Below, one piece after another: positions 22,180 to 23,826 of a stretch of 23,826 nucleotides of DNA. A program made the translations under genes and the position numbers. This DNA is from a virus. The DNA is taken from the IMG/VR virus record IMGVR_UViG_3300028559_000192, positions 1 through 23,826 of that record; one strand, written 5' to 3'. Below the pieces are notes generated by a model that saw only the letters and a program-made list of their open reading frames with translations, was not told where the DNA came from and made no database searches. Position 1 is the first letter of the stretch. Every line of letters begins with the position of its first letter.

Positions 22180-22698
22180 ATGAATTGGTTAACACTAGTG
22201 AAGGGTAGCATTCCTTCACACTCACTAGACATCGCAGAAAATCTCGAAAAGGCAATGACTGACTTGCAAGGACTAGACGAGATCGATGCACATGGTTGTG
22301 CGTTGGCGGCTGCAATTGCTTCGGGCAACGGAGGCCTAGCAGAAGAAATCGCAATGAATAGTCCGTTGTTCGGGACGCAGGAACGTGAAGCAGCAAAAAC
22401 AGCAGCGTCACTCACTGCGATAGATGATGTGTATAGTATCTATCTATGGTATGCGGATAAGGAGCAATTGGATCTGACTCTATCTAATTTTTCGTATGAT
22501 GGACACGAAACAAATGGAGGAATCACTCCAAAACAGTATGGAATGTATGTGTTTGCATCAACGTTGGTTTATAAGAATTCAGTCAATATCGGAAGGATGA
22601 TCAATACATTGAGGGCTGAAGGGGTAACTGACAGTCAGATTCAAGCAATCGCAAAGATCGCAGCAGTTATGTACGCAATCAATAGAATCATTCTTTAG
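22180..22698 (+). CDS. AhpD-like protein lacking the catalytic CxxC
   Basis: 172 aa. The layout follows alkylhydroperoxidase AhpD: ALAAAIASGNGGLAEEI, then REAAKTAASLTAIDDVYSIY and a C-terminal LRAEGVTDSQIQAIAKIAAV. In AhpD the helix between holds E-x11-CxxC-x3-H. Here the matching stretch (about 120-144, YGMYVFASTLVYKNSVNIGR and on) has Gly121, Asn133, Asn136 and Met140, so all catalytic residues are missing. It cannot act as a disulfide reductase in the known way; a structural or binding role is likely. A peroxiredoxin is two genes upstream. AAGGA lies 9 nt before the ATG. The 3' end overlaps the minus-strand gene by 11 bp. Fold assignment by eye. Confidence 0.65.
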   Translation: MNWLTLVKGSIPSHSLDIAENLEKAMTDLQGLDEIDAHGCALAAAIASGNGGLAEEIAMNSPLFGTQEREAAKTAASLTAIDDVYSIYLWYADKEQLDLTLSNFSYDGHETNGGITPKQYGMYVFASTLVYKNSVNIGRMINTLRAEGVTDSQIQAIAKIAAVMYAINRIIL

Positions 22699-23248
22699 TT
22701 CCGATTATCATAAATCTCTTATATCCCCAATCACCGTAGTTTATCTCTTTTGTTTCCGAGAAATAAGATGGTGCAAGGGGATATTTTTTTGTCAGTTCTT
22801 CTAACGATTGATTAGGGTTGACGCATTTCCAGATACTGTCATCTTTGATGGTTACATCACTTGATTGGATGCAAACAAGTGTTCCTATAGCTAAATTATC
22901 GAACCAATCATTAGATTTCATGTGTTCCGGAGAACAATTTATCACCACCTGATAACTGGATAAATCATAGGTACCTGCATCTGCTACGACATTAATTACC
23001 TTTGCATCGGTTCCGATTCTCCAAGCATCAGTTATGTGATCTGATACCATGACCGCATCTTCATCAATATCTATTCCTAAAATCTCTTGATATTGGTCAC
23101 TATTTCGAGCGAGAAGCATGAAAGCCAGTACGTTATACCAGCTTCCTAAGATAGCTACCCTAGCGTTAGCAGGAAGGTGTGGTTCGAGTTCTTTGCAGAG
23201 CCAAACCTTAGACTGAATCTGTCCGTGGGAGAATGCGGTGAAGTCCAT
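22688..23248 (-). CDS. class I methyltransferase-like protein
   Basis: 186 aa. Rossmann-type pattern: VAILGSWYNVLAFML in the place of SAM motif I, ILGIDIDEDAV with the ribose-binding acid of motif II, YQVVINCSPEHM as motif IV and a late VCIQSSD strand. Motif I lacks the usual GxGxG, so SAM binding is likely but unproven. Similar proteins occur in T4-like phages; substrate unknown. The ATG at 23248 was chosen because TATAAATA-acttt-ATG precedes it on the minus strand; an in-frame ATG at 23281 would add 11 residues. It is convergent with the AhpD-like gene and divergent from the small gene at 23335. Confidence 0.72.
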   Translation of the reverse strand: MDFTAFSHGQIQSKVWLCKELEPHLPANARVAILGSWYNVLAFMLLARNSDQYQEILGIDIDEDAVMVSDHITDAWRIGTDAKVINVVADAGTYDLSSYQVVINCSPEHMKSNDWFDNLAIGTLVCIQSSDVTIKDDSIWKCVNPNQSLEELTKKYPLAPSYFSETKEINYGDWGYKRFMIIGTKE

Positions 23249-23253
23249 AAAGT

Positions 23254-23261
23254 TATTTATA
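23254..23261 (-). promoter_or_regulatory. minus-strand TATAAATA, N5 before ATG 23248
   Basis: Read on the minus strand: TATAAATA-acttt-ATG. Exact late consensus with the same 5-nt spacing seen at six plus-strand genes. Confidence 0.65.
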
Positions 23262-23274
23262 AGTGATTTAAGGC

Positions 23275-23303
23275 TTGACATATAAATAACCCGGTGCTAT
23301 ATT
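23275..23303 (+). promoter_or_regulatory. sigma70-type promoter before 23335
   Basis: TTGACA (23275-23280), 17-bp spacer, TGC-TATATT (23298-23303). Back to back with the minus-strand late element. The spacer also contains TATAAATA (23281-23288). Confidence 0.85.
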
Positions 23304-23334
23304 GAATTATAGATTGAAACGAAGAAAGAAACAA

Positions 23335-23448
23335 ATGCCTAATCCAGTTGCTAAACATGCTTACAAGTTTAACATTGCGAAGGCTTATATCCCTAAAAAG
23401 GGCAAGGGCTCTTACAACCGCAAGCAAGAAAAAAATCAGACTCACTAA
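23335..23448 (+). CDS. very small basic protein with ArfA-like KKGKGSYxRK motif
   Basis: 37 aa: it starts MPNPVAKHAYKFNIAKAY and continues with PKKGKGSYNRK. The second part equals the most conserved stretch of the bacterial ribosome-rescue factor ArfA (KKGKGSYxRK), which lies in the mRNA channel of stalled ribosomes. The N-terminal part instead resembles small basic phage and bacterial proteins of the NPVAKxxxKFN type (DUF7230-like) and lacks the RF2-binding stretch of ArfA. A sigma70-type promoter lies 31 nt upstream. Its small size and strong promoter support a real gene; the ArfA link is a motif match only. Confidence 0.6.
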   Translation: MPNPVAKHAYKFNIAKAYIPKKGKGSYNRKQEKNQTH

Positions 23449-23484
23449 AAAAAACAAGCTTAAATAAAGCTTTGGAGATTTAGG

Positions 23485-23492
23485 GATAAATA
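23485..23492 (+). promoter_or_regulatory. late-promoter-like GATAAATA, N5 before ATG 23498
   Basis: GATAAATA-aaagt-ATG with no ribosome-binding site at usual spacing. Confidence 0.55.
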
Positions 23493-23497
23493 AAAGT

Positions 23498-23638
23498 ATG
23501 AACACTAACACTTGTAAAATATCGCTGCAACAGCACATGCTCTGGGGAAGAAAAACCTCAACGGAATCGGTTGCGGACGTATATCCAACAAGCATTCGCG
23601 GCGCCTTTAATCTATTAAAGGATCCAGGAAACAGGTAA
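23498..23638 (+). CDS. hypothetical small protein (46 aa)
   Basis: MNTNTCKISLQQHMLWGRKT, then STESVADVYPTSIRGAFNLL and KDPGNR. No family recognised. Support comes from the TAAATA-N5-ATG header and a clear terminator shortly after the stop, which together make a complete one-gene late unit. Confidence 0.5.
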   Translation: MNTNTCKISLQQHMLWGRKTSTESVADVYPTSIRGAFNLLKDPGNR

Positions 23639-23663
23639 ACATAGATACATTTGTTTATTTTGA

Positions 23664-23695
23664 CCCTGGGATTCGCAAGATTCTCAGGGTTTTTT
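23664..23695 (+). terminator. Rho-independent terminator
   Basis: CCCTGGGATT / ATTCTCAGGG stem with one G-U pair and one mismatch, 6-nt loop, then a run of six T. Confidence 0.85.
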
Positions 23696-23826
23696 GTTAC
23701 AAAAGTGCAAGTCGGAACGAGGCTGCAAAGCACTATAAAAAAAGAACGGGCGGTGATAGGGATGAAATCTGCGGAGAGAACGCAGAGAGTAAAAACTTTC
23801 AGTGAGGAACATTGTGATTCCTCGCA
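23696..23826 (+). other. structured tail of the window, no assigned gene
   Basis: Two short hairpins are visible: CTGCG-gagagaa-CGCAG (about 23769-23785) and GAGGAA-cattgtga-TTCCTC (23804-23823). A frame from ATG 23762 (MKSAERTQRVKTFSEE) is open to the window end but lacks a spaced ribosome-binding site. Either a small RNA or the 5' end of a gene; not decidable here. Confidence 0.3.

Noticed and set aside
23246-23281. Upstream ATG at 23281 for the minus-strand methyltransferase-like gene
   Set aside because: The ATG at 23248 has the TATAAATA-N5 header; the extra 11 residues have no ribosome-binding site and overlap the facing promoter.
1-23826. tRNA genes, CRISPR arrays, insertion sequences, integrase or attachment sites
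   Set aside because: No cloverleaf with a T-loop motif, no spaced direct repeats, no transposase or integrase frame was found by eye; consistent with a lytic T4-like phage.

Overview
This window looks like part of the genome of a T4-superfamily myovirus (Caudoviricetes). Diagnostic genes are the large terminase (gp17-like), gp32-type ssDNA-binding protein, UvsX and UvsY recombination proteins, a DHFR/thymidylate synthase pair, an Rz/Rz1-type spanin pair and virion-type proteins. Base composition is moderately AT-rich. Most genes are on the + strand, tightly packed with ATGA or GTGA stop/start overlaps. Only two genes, both convergent, are on the - strand. The host is not identifiable; sigma70-type promoters (TTGACA-17-TATATT), a BPSL0761-like small protein and an ArfA-like motif are compatible with a proteobacterial host (weak inference).

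Layout. 1-2065: 3' end of a VWA/DUF2201 protein and three small unknown genes. 2062-3834: DHFR, thymidylate synthase and two small ORFs. 3831-5832: a sugar-nucleotide pair (SDR epimerase/dehydratase and DegT-type aminotransferase). 5874-6619: inner and outer spanins. 6668-9252: fibre-like virion proteins, two tandem proteins carrying an N-terminal T4-like capsid-targeting/protease-site motif, and a class I methyltransferase. 9261-12194: the large terminase gene, broken in two by an atypically split intein with a free-standing homing-endonuclease gene between the halves. 12522-14057: a virion protein. 14211-17294: gp32, a small protein, UvsX, a small acidic protein and UvsY. 17518-21224: small accessory genes, including an Ala-rich GCT-repeat protein and three small membrane proteins. 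21248-22698: a peroxiredoxin, a coiled-coil protein and an AhpD-like protein without its catalytic residues. 22688-23826: a minus-strand methyltransferase-like gene, two very small genes, a terminator and a structured end.

Two regulatory layers can be read. Sigma70-like promoters with exactly 17-bp spacers precede gp32 and several accessory genes. A second element, NNTAAATA (the T4 late promoter is TATAAATA), precedes many virion and small genes. At seven genes, one of them on the minus strand, it lies exactly 5 nt before the ATG, with no Shine-Dalgarno at usual spacing. By T4 geometry transcription would then start at the A of AUG, so these would be leaderless late mRNAs.

The strongest candidates for unusual biology are the fractured terminase with its short-IntN split intein inside Walker B, the TAAATA-N5-ATG rule, the two candidate internal-head proteins, and the peroxiredoxin/dead-AhpD neighbourhood. 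All family calls come from reading motifs by eye; no searches were run.
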